DNA of 64,000 nt from Deltaproteobacteria bacterium (GTDB taxonomy: Bacteria > Desulfobacterota > Desulfomonilia > UBA1062): the NCBI GenBank assembly GCA_018433775.1, contig JAHDQN010000020.1:1-64000 (forward strand). Reading direction: 5' to 3'. This document shows, in pieces, positions 55,440 through 63,844 of this stretch (positions are counted from its first letter, which is position 1; every line of letters begins with the position of its first letter). The notes beneath the pieces were generated by a model. The model saw only the letters and a list, made by a program, of their open reading frames with translations, searched no databases and was not told the origin of the DNA. The position numbers and the translations under genes are program-made.

Positions 55440-57185
55440 TCAGGACTGCCGGGACGCGGCCTGGGGGGTGAACACGGGCTGCCTCACGGGTACGGCTTTT
55501 TCGCGGGCGGGCACAGGGATTTCCAGCTCCATGGCTCTGGAATTCTTCTCGCAGAAGGTGGGCGGCTCGTAGGTCCATCCGCTCTCCAGTCGCTTCTGCT
55601 CCCGGCCTATGGCGAAGCGGGCGAAGATCCCCATGAGCGGGGCCGCGATCCTCGCCTTCCACCCGCACAGGGCGTAGAGGTCTTTCAGCATGCCTTTGAG
55701 CCGTGCATGCATCCGCCTGTCGGCCCGGTACCATTTCGCCATGGCCCACAGGGCCGCGGCATAGGTGGTCCCGAGCTCCCGCGTCTCGCGCCTGAACCTC
55801 TTCCGGACACACGCGTCCGGGTGATGACGGTAGCGCTGCCGGCCGCTGATCATGACCCGGATCATCCGGGCAAGACTGGGCCCGTTCACCTGAAAGTCGC
55901 GGGTGAAAGCGTCCTTGAGGAACCCGGTCTCCTGTCCGTCCCTGATGTGCCCGTGGATGTAGTTGAACCGGTACTGCCCGTGGTTGTCGGCCGCGGGCCG
56001 CTCGTCCTCGCCCAGCAGGGTGCCGTTTCCCCGGTGCTCCTCGTACAGGGGCGTGCCCGGGATGGGCGTGTAGAGCATGAACTGATGAAAGACCGTATCG
56101 TGGCTCACGGCATAGTCGATCACGGCGTCCATATTGTGCGGGGTATGGGTTTCGAGCCCGATGATGGTGGAGCCCAGGACCCGGATGCCGTGGGACTGCA
56201 GCTCTCGCACCAGCTCCCGGGTGTCGACCCCGTTGAGCTTGCGGTACGAGCTCTCCTGACCTTCCAGCCCCATCCACACCCAGGAGACACCCAGGCGCAC
56301 CAGCTGCTCCATGGAATACGACTGCAGGACCCTGGCCGAGGAGAAGACGAACAGTGACCACGACTTGCCCTGCTCCTCCATGAGCTCGAGCAGCCTCAAT
56401 GCCCGGCTCCGGTGCAGGAGGAAGTTTTCATCCATGACAAAGAACGACTGCACGCCGTGCCCTTTTTCCAGGCCGTCCATGACCGCGAAGAGCTCGTCTC
56501 CGGTCTCGTAGAAATTGATGAACCTGCCCTTGCCCCCGAACAGGGCCGATGTGGAGCAGAAGTTGCAGCCCACGGGGCACCCCACCGAGGGGATCAGGAT
56601 TGCAGCCGTGCTTTCGGGCTCGTCCTTCACCCCGATGCCCAGGATCCGGGTGCCGAATCCTGAGGGTACATAAGGGTGTCTGACCGGGGCGTTCCCGTCC
56701 ATGCCCAGAAACCTGCGGAACCAGCGCACGCCGTCGCCCCGGCAGACATGGTCGGCTCCGACGCGCTCCCTGATGCCTTCGACGTTGGCGATGTGCCCCC
56801 CGACGACGATGACGGCATGGGGCAGGCGGGCCCGGATCAGCTCGCACATCTTCTTCACCTTGCCGATATTGGGCATGATGGCGCTGATGCCCACGATGTC
56901 GTACGCATTGTCCGAGATCTCCTGCTCGAAGCGCTCGAGGTCGGGAAAATCCAGCAGCGTGCACGGCGCGTCGATGTTCTCCTTCATGAGGATGAGCCCG
57001 AACGAGCGGTGGAACATGCGCAGCGAGAAAGGCCCCTGCTCCCGGGTGACCTGGTTGTGGTAAAGCTCCATGGGGTTGATGGCGCGGCTGCCGTACTCGT
57101 CGTCCTGCGCGAACGGGCCGAACACGCTGGTGAGAAGGATCTTCGCCTGGGATCCGAGCGGATGCACGGGGCTGTCTGGGCTCAT
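55440..57185 (-). CDS. second B12-binding-domain radical SAM protein
   Basis: 581 aa from ATG 57185, which has AAGGAGAAC upstream. N-terminal domain with YDIVGISAIMPNIGKV and VIVVGGHIANVEG is B12-type; the radical SAM motif is CPVGCNFCS (about residue 190). GLEGQESSYRKLNGVD and GLETHTPHNMD follow. C-terminal ~150 residues are basic and helical. Reminiscent of hopanoid/lipid-modifying radical SAMs (HpnP-like), but that is only a resemblance. Iteron-like repeats lie in its promoter. Confidence 0.88.
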   Translation of the reverse strand: MSPDSPVHPLGSQAKILLTSVFGPFAQDDEYGSRAINPMELYHNQVTREQGPFSLRMFHRSFGLILMKENIDAPCTLLDFPDLERFEQEISDNAYDIVGISAIMPNIGKVKKMCELIRARLPHAVIVVGGHIANVEGIRERVGADHVCRGDGVRWFRRFLGMDGNAPVRHPYVPSGFGTRILGIGVKDEPESTAAILIPSVGCPVGCNFCSTSALFGGKGRFINFYETGDELFAVMDGLEKGHGVQSFFVMDENFLLHRSRALRLLELMEEQGKSWSLFVFSSARVLQSYSMEQLVRLGVSWVWMGLEGQESSYRKLNGVDTRELVRELQSHGIRVLGSTIIGLETHTPHNMDAVIDYAVSHDTVFHQFMLYTPIPGTPLYEEHRGNGTLLGEDERPAADNHGQYRFNYIHGHIRDGQETGFLKDAFTRDFQVNGPSLARMIRVMISGRQRYRHHPDACVRKRFRRETRELGTTYAAALWAMAKWYRADRRMHARLKGMLKDLYALCGWKARIAAPLMGIFARFAIGREQKRLESGWTYEPPTFCEKNSRAMELEIPVPAREKAVPVRQPVFTPQAASRQS

Positions 57186-57251
57186 GGGTGTTCTCCTTGA
57201 TATCTGGACATACTTTGAGGACATAGTGCACCCGGCAGATGCTGCACAACC

Positions 57252-57302
57252 TAAATATTTGAATTCAAAATAGGATTACAAATAGATTACAATAGTTTTA
57301 CA
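57252..57302 (-). promoter_or_regulatory. promoter with palindrome and three repeats, second radical SAM gene
   Basis: On the minus strand TTGTAA (57276-57281), 18 bases, TATTTA (57252-57257). The spacer contains the perfect palindrome TTTGAATTCAAA (57258-57269). Upstream are three head-to-tail copies on the plus strand: TAGGATTACAA, TAGATTACAA and TAGTTTTACA. This AT-rich block stands out from its GC-rich surroundings. Confidence 0.5.
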
Positions 57303-57408
57303 TTTCGATTCGGGGACGGGTTCACATTTCTTTCGTAAAAAGAGACGGACCGGGACGATCGCAAAAGACCCTTGAACCATCTGACCCCTGATGATGACAA
57401 TACCCGGG

Positions 57409-58557
57409 TCAGGCCGTGCTGGAGATGTGCCGGAGCTTCGAAATGGCATCCGCAAGTACCCCGACCGTGAAGTCCAGATCCCCCTGGCTGGTGTCCCTGC
57501 CCAGAGAGAACCGGATGGTGGACTGGGCGTCCATCGGGCTCAGGCCCATGGCGCGCATTACGTGTGAAGGCTCGGGCGACCCGGTCGCGCACGCCGAGCC
57601 GGTGGAGGCGCAGATCCCCTTGAGGTCCAGGTGCAGGAGTACGGATTCACCGTCAACAGAGGCAAAGCTCAGGCTCGATGTATTGGGAACGCGGGGGGCG
57701 TCCCGGCCGTTGACCCTGGCCCGGGCAATGCGCTGCACGACCTCTTTTTCGAAGGCGTCTCGCAGGGCGGCCAGGCGCACCGCCTCTTCGGCGAGATGCT
57801 TCTCCGCCAGCTCCGCGGCCTGTGCAAACCCCGCGATGGCGGCGATGTTCTCCGTGCCGGCCCGCTTTCCCCGCTCGTGGGAGCCGCCGGTCAGGATCGG
57901 TGCCATGGCCGAGCCTTTCCTGACATACAGGGCGCCGATGCCTTTCGGGCCGTAGATCTTGTGTGCGGAGAGCGTCATGAGATCGATGCCGAGATCATCG
58001 ACGCTGACAGGGATCTTCCCGAACGCCTGCACCGCGTCGGTATGAAAGAGGATGCCCCTGCTCCGGGCGATCCGGCTGATCGACGCTATGGGCTGGATCA
58101 CCCCGGTTTCGTTATTGGCGGCCATGATGCTGATGAGCACGGTATGGGGAGTCAGGCTGTTCTTCACCTGGTCGGGATCAACCATACCGCGGCAGTCCAC
58201 AGGAAGGCGGGTGACCGCGATGCCCTGCTCTTCAAGGTCTTCGCAGGTCTTCAGCACTGCATGGTGTTCGATGGCCGACGTGACGACATGGCGCTTTCTG
58301 CCGTGAAAGGCTCTGCACACCCCGCGAAGCGCCAGGTTGTCCGCCTCGGTTCCCGATCCGGTGAAGACGATCTCGTCCGGCGATGCATGGATGCACGCGG
58401 CAACCGAAGCCCGTGCCTCTTCGAGGGCTGTCCTGGCGATGCGCCCGATCCGGCAGAAGCTCGACGCATTGCCGAATCTCTCCTGAAAGAACGGCATCAT
58501 GGCCTGAAGCACCTGCGGGGATACCGGCGTGGTGGCGTTGTGGTCAAGATAGATCAT
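57409..58557 (-). CDS. nifS: cysteine desulfurase (NifS/IscS family)
   Basis: PLP enzyme that takes sulfur from cysteine for iron-sulfur cluster assembly. 382 aa. Starts with the YLDHNATTP signature; PLP Lys in LSAHKIYGPKG (about residue 202); the catalytic Cys is in STGSACATGSPEPSHVM (about residue 322), the group I loop. The start overlaps the 3' end of the nifU-type scaffold gene by 14 bases. Named nifS rather than iscS because its partner is NifU-type. Confidence 0.95.
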   Translation of the reverse strand: MIYLDHNATTPVSPQVLQAMMPFFQERFGNASSFCRIGRIARTALEEARASVAACIHASPDEIVFTGSGTEADNLALRGVCRAFHGRKRHVVTSAIEHHAVLKTCEDLEEQGIAVTRLPVDCRGMVDPDQVKNSLTPHTVLISIMAANNETGVIQPIASISRIARSRGILFHTDAVQAFGKIPVSVDDLGIDLMTLSAHKIYGPKGIGALYVRKGSAMAPILTGGSHERGKRAGTENIAAIAGFAQAAELAEKHLAEEAVRLAALRDAFEKEVVQRIARARVNGRDAPRVPNTSSLSFASVDGESVLLHLDLKGICASTGSACATGSPEPSHVMRAMGLSPMDAQSTIRFSLGRDTSQGDLDFTVGVLADAISKLRHISSTA

Positions 58558-59032
58558 CGCCTTCTTCCGCGCACATCCTGCCCAACAGGTAGTCGTCTAT
58601 GGCCTTCTGCAAGGCCATGATCCCCAGCAGCGAGCAGTGCTTCTTGTCTTCGGGGATGCCGCCCAGGGCCCTGACGACATCGTCGTCCGTGAGCTCCGCC
58701 GCCTCTTCCAGGGTCTTGCCGCGGGCCATGCATGTGGCCATGCTGCTCGTCGCGATCGCGCCGGGGCACCCGAACGACTTGAACCTGATATCGGTTATCC
58801 TGCCGGAGTCCACCCTGATCCAGAGCTTCATCTGATCGCCGCAAGCGGGGTCTCCCACCAGGGCGTACCCATTCGCCTCGCCGGGCTCCATCTCCCCCAC
58901 ATTGCGCGGGTTGGTGAAGTGGTCGATGACCGTGTCGTTATAAAAGAGCACCGGCCCCTGAATGGGCTGCGCTTTCTCGTTTTCGGCTGAAGACATGCCG
59001 GTATCGTCCCTGTCGCCTCGTTCCTTGGCCAT
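58544..59032 (-). CDS. NifU-like iron-sulfur scaffold protein
   Basis: 162 aa, N-terminal NifU/IscU domain only. The three scaffold cysteines are in DPACGDQ (about residue 62), SFGCPGAIATSS (about residue 87) and KKHCSLLG (about residue 132); the middle ASP-like residues also match. A ~25-residue N-terminal leader is not conserved. ATG 59032 follows GGAG; ATG 58996 is a second option. Overlaps nifS by 14 bases and so is coupled to it. Confidence 0.92.
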   Translation of the reverse strand: MAKERGDRDDTGMSSAENEKAQPIQGPVLFYNDTVIDHFTNPRNVGEMEPGEANGYALVGDPACGDQMKLWIRVDSGRITDIRFKSFGCPGAIATSSMATCMARGKTLEEAAELTDDDVVRALGGIPEDKKHCSLLGIMALQKAIDDYLLGRMCAEEGDDLS

Positions 59033-59243
59033 GGTTCTCCATCCCTCTCTCGATGTCGTGATCGTGCCGGTCAATATGCCCGTGATGCCGGAGTGTTAAA
59101 ATAATGCCGTCTGGACTGGTTTTTCAATGGAAAAATCGAAAACAGTGGCAGCGATACAGCAACATTCGCCTTTACAGAGGTATTCTTTGGGATTTATTCT
59201 TACGCAGATCTCTTGAGATCAATGGTATGAGGGGAGGCAGGAG

Positions 59244-60527
59244 GTGAACAGTCCCGAAAACAGGCGTTGGTGGATTGCCGCAGCGGCGGTGATCATGCAG
59301 CTTTGCCTGGGCACGGTATATGCCTGGTCCATCTTCAAGAAGCCCATGATGGCTTCCCACGGCTGGTCTGAAACCGTTACCCAGGGCGCCTTCATGATCT
59401 ATGCGGTCATGTTCGCCGTTTCCGTGGCTGCGGGCGGCGCCCTGGTGGACAGGAAGGGCCCCCGGCTCGTGGGGTTCATCGGGGCGGTACTCTTCGGTTC
59501 CGGGCTGATCCTTGCAGGATATGCCAATGAGGTGCAGAGCATCCCGCTTCTCTATGTCGCCTACGGGCTGATCGCGGGCCTGGGCGGGGGTTTCGGCTAT
59601 GTCACGCCGGTGACCACCCTGATCCGCTGGTTCCCGGACAAGCGGGGACTGGTCACCGGGCTTGCCGTCATGGGCTACGGACTGGGCTCGTTCGTCATGG
59701 GCAATGTCGGGCCCTCCCTGATCCTGTCTCTGGGCGTGGCCCGGGTATTCTTTCTCTGGGGTGCGGCGAGCCTGCTGCTGGTGAGCGGTGCAATGCTCTT
59801 CCTCCACAACCCCCCTCCGGGATGGACGCCTGCGGGAACCGGCCCCGATCTGCCGGGCGATATACTGCCAGCGCCCTCGTTCACCTTTTCCCAGGCCGTA
59901 CGAACCCGGAGGTTCTGGCTCCTGTGGGGCATGCTGTTCATCGTCGCCGGCGCCGGGCTCGGCCTGATCTCGCAGCTCTCGCCCATGGCCCAGGACGTGA
60001 TGATCTCCGGACTCTCCGGAGAGCCGGCCCGGAAAAGCATCGACGCCATTGCCATCGCATCGGGCGGCATCGTTGCGGTGGCTGCCCTGTTCAACGGCGC
60101 GGGAAGGCTCCTGTGGGCATGGCTCTCCGATGCCCTGGGCCGCTGGAGGGTGTTCGCGATCCTCTTCTCCACCCAGGCAGCAGGATATCTGCTCCTGGCG
60201 CAGAGCACCCATATCGTGGTCTTCTCCGTGGCAGCCTTCTACCTCATGGCGTGTTACGGAGGCGGGCTCGCCTGCATGCCGGCCTTTGCAGCGGATGAGT
60301 TCGGCCACACCCACATCGGCAAGATCTATGGCGTGATATTCAGCGCCTGCGCTCTGGGCGGAATCGCCGGCCCCTTCATGCTCGCCTTCATCAAGGAAAC
60401 GACCGGGAGCTTTACCACTGCCCTGCAGATCGAGGCCTTATTCCTGGCTGCCGCGTTCTTCCTGGCCCTATCCTTCCGGAGATCACGGCAGAAAGAGATC
60501 CTGCCCGTGGGGGTGGACGCCCGGTAG
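59244..60527 (+). CDS. MFS transporter, oxalate/formate antiporter (OFA) family
   Basis: 427 aa with 12 predicted membrane spans. OFA signs: WWIAAAAVIMQLCLGTVYAWSIF at TM1, the loop DRKGPRLVG between TM2 and TM3, and RWFPDKRGLVTGL. Exchanges small organic acids across the inner membrane; the true substrate is open. GTG 59244 is placed 6 bases after GGGGAGG. The ATCAATGGTATGA motif of the structured elements also occurs at 59220-59230, just before the ribosome site. Confidence 0.9.
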   Translation: MNSPENRRWWIAAAAVIMQLCLGTVYAWSIFKKPMMASHGWSETVTQGAFMIYAVMFAVSVAAGGALVDRKGPRLVGFIGAVLFGSGLILAGYANEVQSIPLLYVAYGLIAGLGGGFGYVTPVTTLIRWFPDKRGLVTGLAVMGYGLGSFVMGNVGPSLILSLGVARVFFLWGAASLLLVSGAMLFLHNPPPGWTPAGTGPDLPGDILPAPSFTFSQAVRTRRFWLLWGMLFIVAGAGLGLISQLSPMAQDVMISGLSGEPARKSIDAIAIASGGIVAVAALFNGAGRLLWAWLSDALGRWRVFAILFSTQAAGYLLLAQSTHIVVFSVAAFYLMACYGGGLACMPAFAADEFGHTHIGKIYGVIFSACALGGIAGPFMLAFIKETTGSFTTALQIEALFLAAAFFLALSFRRSRQKEILPVGVDAR

Positions 60528-60660
60528 AGCATCGGGGCAGACATGCTTATGCTGTTCTCGGCAGATGTCTCAGGAAAATTCTCGTGGCCTGATCGTCGTC
60601 CTGCTTTCTTGATGTGTGTCCGCCCGAATTGCACAATTGCGACTGCACAAGTAAACGTAT

Positions 60661-60679
60661 CCTCCAGCAAAGCTGGAGG
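60661..60679 (+). repeat. hairpin resembling an IS200/IS605 end
   Basis: CCTCCAGC-AAA-GCTGGAGG followed by CTTTAGTTCAGGAGG. Such a hairpin and tail recall right ends of TnpB-type insertion elements. No tnpB or tnpA remains nearby; the 265-base gap (60528-60792) has nothing else. Confidence 0.35.
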
Positions 60680-60792
60680 CTTTAGTTCAGGAGGGGTCAC
60701 GGGACATCCCGGCCGGTCCGGACAGATGCGCCGCATCGTGCCGGGATGTCCCCGAGAATCGCGCCAGACGTATCAGAGGCCGTTGCCGCGTA

Positions 60793-62058
60793 TCAGCTCT
60801 GGATGAGGTAGCTCTCGTCGAACACCTTCTCCTCGGTCAGCGATGCATTGTGCGCGTCGAGCTCGATATCCCGGTGATCGTCCGATTGGTTCAACACCTC
60901 GTTGAAATATTCGTGCTGGATGATAAGATCCATGACCTCGTTCGATCCCGTCCAGATCTTGCAGAGACGGGCGTCCCGCAGGGCACGCTCCAGGGGATAG
61001 ACATTCGTGTAGGCGATTCCCCCCATGATCTGCATGGCGATATTGACGATCTCCCACAGATTGTCGGTGCAAAATCGTTTGGCCTCGCTCACGAGACGCC
61101 TCGTTCTCGGATCGTTGGCTTCTGCTGCATGGGCCGCCTGACAGGTGATACCCGCGCTTGCATCGATCATGGTGATCCCGCGGGCGATCATGGAGTTGAT
61201 TGCCTCGAATTTCCTGATCTTCTTGCCGAAGGCCACTCTCCTGTTCGCGTATTTCGCCGCCAGGGCGAGCACGGCATGCATGCCCCCGATGCTCGTGGCT
61301 GCGGTGCTGAGGCGTTCAGGCACCATCATGCGGTCGAATACCAGTGCCCCGCCGTGAAGAGGTCCGATCAGATTTTCCCTTGGCACGCGGGCGTTCCGGA
61401 AGGTGATCCTGCCGGTCCCGCCGCCTCGGGTACCCAGCAGGCCATAAATATAGTTCACCTCGACCTCGGGCAAGCGGTCGACGATGAAGGCGCTCACCCT
61501 CTGGAGTGGATGCGCATCTTCTGAAAAGTTGGTCCTGGCGTACACGAGAAAGAAGTCAGCTCCTTCAGCACCTGCCACAAATCGTTTCTGCCCGTTTATC
61601 AAAAAATAGTCCCCCTTGTCTTCGGCCCTGGTCTTGAGGTTGAAAAAATCACTCCCGGTGTGGGGCTCGGTCAGTGCCTCTGCACTGACGAGCCTTCCCT
61701 GGAGCATGGGTTTGAGATACTTCTGCTTCTGCTCCTCAGTGCCGAAGGACTGGAAGGCCTCACCCACGATGTTGGAGACCAGCAGAACAGCCGCGCACGC
61801 GGTCCCCAGGCACCCGATCTCTGCCATGCCGGCAATGTCCGCGTGCCAGTCGAGCCCCCTGCCGCCGTATTCCCGGGGAAACCTCGGCCCCAGCAACCCT
61901 TTCTGTGCATACTTCTCGAACAGGTCGCGGGGGTATTTCACCTCTTCTCTGTCCATGGCCTTGAGATACTCCGGGTCCACCTCGTTTTTCACAAACGCCC
62001 TGACCTCCCGGGCAAACGCCTGGGCTTGAGGACCGATCATGAATTCATACAACGACAT
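60793..62058 (-). CDS. acyl-CoA dehydrogenase
   Basis: Flavoenzyme of beta-oxidation or acyl-CoA degradation. 421 aa. FAD/acyl-binding motifs EALTEPHTGSDF (about residue 117) and ARVPRENLIGP; FGKKIRKFEAI. At the usual MCAD catalytic site the sequence reads WTGSNEVM, without Glu; a Glu in PERLST aligns with the alternative catalytic Glu of isovaleryl-CoA and long-chain dehydrogenases, so the enzyme is probably active. AAGGAGGGA ribosome site. A MarR-type operator lies about 275 bases upstream, and element copy 3 between. Confidence 0.93.
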   Translation of the reverse strand: MSLYEFMIGPQAQAFAREVRAFVKNEVDPEYLKAMDREEVKYPRDLFEKYAQKGLLGPRFPREYGGRGLDWHADIAGMAEIGCLGTACAAVLLVSNIVGEAFQSFGTEEQKQKYLKPMLQGRLVSAEALTEPHTGSDFFNLKTRAEDKGDYFLINGQKRFVAGAEGADFFLVYARTNFSEDAHPLQRVSAFIVDRLPEVEVNYIYGLLGTRGGGTGRITFRNARVPRENLIGPLHGGALVFDRMMVPERLSTAATSIGGMHAVLALAAKYANRRVAFGKKIRKFEAINSMIARGITMIDASAGITCQAAHAAEANDPRTRRLVSEAKRFCTDNLWEIVNIAMQIMGGIAYTNVYPLERALRDARLCKIWTGSNEVMDLIIQHEYFNEVLNQSDDHRDIELDAHNASLTEEKVFDESYLIQS

Positions 62059-62091
62059 AATCTCCCTCCTTTTTTATTTTTCCCCTCAGGG

Positions 62092-62216
62092 ATCAATCGC
62101 ATGAACCCTTAAAGTGCAAGGCCTTCATCTTGCCCCAACCCTACAGCGGCAAACTGCCGCGGCACGAACCAGCGCCCCGGGGTCTGCGGGACTCCAATGC
62201 CGGGACCGCTTTTTTA
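62092..62216 (+). ncRNA. structured intergenic element, copy 3 (diverged)
   Basis: Opens with ATCAATCGCATGAACCC, then a GCAAG...CTTGC hairpin, the block CCCTAC, a perfect GCGGCA-AAC-TGCCGC hairpin and a 6-base GGGGTC...GACTCC stem, followed by a small GCTTT...AAAGC hairpin. The order (ATCAAT-N3-ATGA, hairpin, CCCTA, hairpin) matches copies 1 and 2, but the 3' body does not align. Right boundary uncertain. The minus-strand reading would be the leader of the acyl-CoA dehydrogenase. Confidence 0.4.
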
Positions 62217-62334
62217 AGAAAGCCTCTGTTTATGTCTGTAGTACTAAAGCAGCAAGCTCACGGAGGACGGTATCTATCCCTCCCGTCCTTAAAAAAGGGC
62301 GTCAGGATGTTGAGAAGGATACAAGCCCGCATTT

Positions 62335-62350
62335 AGTTCGACATCTAACC
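62335..62350. promoter_or_regulatory. MarR-type operator, site 2
   Basis: AGTTCGACATCTAACC; together with the flanking TTT it matches site 1 (at 62802) in 17 of 18 positions. It lies between marR and the acyl-CoA dehydrogenase, which points to that gene as the second target of the regulator. A clear promoter at the site was not found. Confidence 0.55.
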
Positions 62351-62366
62351 ATTACCAGAAAAAAAA

Positions 62367-62789
62367 TCACGCGTTTTCGTGCAACCGTGCCAGCAGCCTC
62401 ATCAGCTCCTTTTTCTCTTCGTCGGTGAACCCCTGATACAACTGCGAAAGGAGGCTCTCCGATATATCGACGAGCGTCTCTTTCAGCTCCCTGCCCGTTT
62501 CGCTCAGGGAGATGATGCTGACCCTGTCGTCACGCGGGTCGGATTCCTTGTTGACGTATCCCGCATCGATCAGCTTGTTCACCAGTGTCGTCACGGTCGA
62601 CTTTCTCCGGTGAATGATCGACGCCAGGTCCTTCATGCTCATCGGGCCTTTTATGAACAGTGCATAGAGAATATCCCCGTGAGACGGGGCAAAACCTTCC
62701 AGCGAGTGCTTGCGCAGGCTTGCGATGATGAACCGGTTCGCCTTGTCGCGTATTCTCCCGATAAGATAGACAACCATGCCCGGGTCCAT
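62367..62789 (-). CDS. MarR-family transcriptional regulator
   Basis: 140 aa winged-helix dimer that probably represses its own and the acyl-CoA dehydrogenase promoters, with an acyl-CoA or phenolic ligand as possible inducer (inference). MKDLASIIHRRKSTVTTLVNKLIDAGYVNKE is the helix-turn-helix, and DPRDDRVSIISLSETG the wing. ATG 62789 has no ribosome site; the operator and -10 box end only a few bases upstream, so the mRNA may be leaderless. The longer frame to 62849 would run through the promoter. Confidence 0.88.
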   Translation of the reverse strand: MDPGMVVYLIGRIRDKANRFIIASLRKHSLEGFAPSHGDILYALFIKGPMSMKDLASIIHRRKSTVTTLVNKLIDAGYVNKESDPRDDRVSIISLSETGRELKETLVDISESLLSQLYQGFTDEEKKELMRLLARLHENA

Positions 62790-62796
62790 GGGAGAA

Positions 62797-62825
62797 TATT
62801 TAGTTCGATATCTAACTTTTGTCAA
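62797..62825 (-). promoter_or_regulatory. marR promoter with operator site 1
   Basis: On the minus strand a perfect TTGACA (62820-62825), 17 bases, then TAAATA (62797-62802). The spacer holds the near-palindrome AGTTCGATATCTAACT (62802-62817). Transcription should start within a few bases of ATG 62789, so this is an autoregulated, nearly leaderless promoter. Confidence 0.65.
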
Positions 62826-62920
62826 GCGAAAAACACCCCGCCAATGCAAAACTCGCCGGGAAGTTTAATTGTCGCTCATCACAGGAGTCCCCTGAAACCG
62901 GTGGATTCCCGATTAAAGGC

Positions 62921-62965
62921 TTGACTTCTCCAACCCCTGGTGCTACTTATTATGTAGCGCTACAT
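62921..62965 (+). promoter_or_regulatory. hxlR promoter with palindromic operator
   Basis: TTGACT (62921-62926), 17 bases, TACTTA (62944-62949). Directly downstream is the perfect 14-base palindrome ATGTAGCGCTACAT (62952-62965), with a TTATGTAGC / TTATGTAAC direct repeat around it. A repressor here would block its own gene. Confidence 0.55.
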
Positions 62966-62992
62966 ATTATGTAACGGCAGCGGGGGAAAATC

Positions 62993-63388
62993 ATGGCTGT
63001 ACCAAAACCCGGAACAAAGGTCAGAAATTCCCAGACAGGGCGCCCCATCATGGCGGTCCTCGATCTCCTGGGCAAGAGGTGGTGCCTGAGGATTCTCTGG
63101 GAGCTCCATCGGAACGGCCCCAGCAGCTTCAGGGCCCTGCGGAAATACTGCGGAGACATCTCCCCCACCGTCCTCAACTCGCGCTTGAAGGAACTGCGCG
63201 AGACCGGGATCATCGAGCTCAGCCCGGGCGGCGGGTATGTCATCACCGGGCAGGGTGTCGCGCTTGGGGAGATCATCGAGCAGCTCAACACCTGGGCCGG
63301 GAGCTGGGCCGAAAACCTGGCCTCTTCCGGCAACCCCGTACAGGAACATGATCCTGCCGGGCCGGACGGGAGCAATACCAGCACATAA
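62993..63388 (+). CDS. HxlR-family transcriptional regulator
   Basis: 131 aa winged-helix protein. The HxlR signature is clear: DLLGKRWCLRILWELHRNG, then SFRALRKYCGDISPTVLNSRLKELRETGII. Likely a redox- or aldehyde-responsive repressor; probably autoregulated through the palindrome upstream. The VOC gene follows 10 bases later on the same strand, with a probable MaoC-type gene after it, suggesting one operon. Confidence 0.9.
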   Translation: MAVPKPGTKVRNSQTGRPIMAVLDLLGKRWCLRILWELHRNGPSSFRALRKYCGDISPTVLNSRLKELRETGIIELSPGGGYVITGQGVALGEIIEQLNTWAGSWAENLASSGNPVQEHDPAGPDGSNTST

Positions 63389-63398
63389 GGAGGGGATT

Positions 63399-63800
63399 AT
63401 GCCGTATCACGTCCATCACGTACACCTGTTTGCCTCGGACATCGAGAAGAGCCTTCAATTTTATCGAACATTCTTTGAAGGGTCGGTCATACTCGACCTG
63501 GAGGTTGCCGGTGCGCGCAATATCTTCATGAAGGTCGGCACGGGCAGGATCCATTTCTACGACCAGGCCCCGAAAATGCCCGGCCCGGGCAGCATCCACC
63601 ATTTCGGCATCCAGACGGACGATATCGAAAGAGACTACCGGCGCATGCAGTCGGAAGGCATCGGGTTCAAGAAATCCGTGACCGACCTCGGGTATATGAA
63701 ATACATCATGGTGCCTGCGCCCGATAACGTGCTCATTGAGCTCTTCGAGGTCAACAAGGCGGTCGTCCCGCCCGAGTACCATGATTATTTCTGCCTGTGA
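63399..63800 (+). CDS. VOC-family (glyoxalase-fold) protein
   Basis: 133 aa. Metal-site residues expected for glyoxalase/bleomycin-resistance-fold enzymes are seen: His in HHVHLFASDIEKSLQFYRTFF, His in SIHHFGIQTDD and Glu in VLIELFEV. Resembles methylmalonyl-CoA epimerase-like and dioxygenase VOC proteins; activity open. Start at ATG 63399 follows AAGGAGGGG; the upstream open frame (63237) overlaps hxlR and is not used. Confidence 0.85.
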   Translation: MPYHVHHVHLFASDIEKSLQFYRTFFEGSVILDLEVAGARNIFMKVGTGRIHFYDQAPKMPGPGSIHHFGIQTDDIERDYRRMQSEGIGFKKSVTDLGYMKYIMVPAPDNVLIELFEVNKAVVPPEYHDYFCL

Positions 63801-63844
63801 AACGATACCCGGGCATATCACCCGGCCCACGTATGGAGGTAGAG

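Noticed and set aside
62114-62428. 104-residue ORF over element copy 3
   Set aside because: It crosses the structured element and the MarR operator; frame is incidental.
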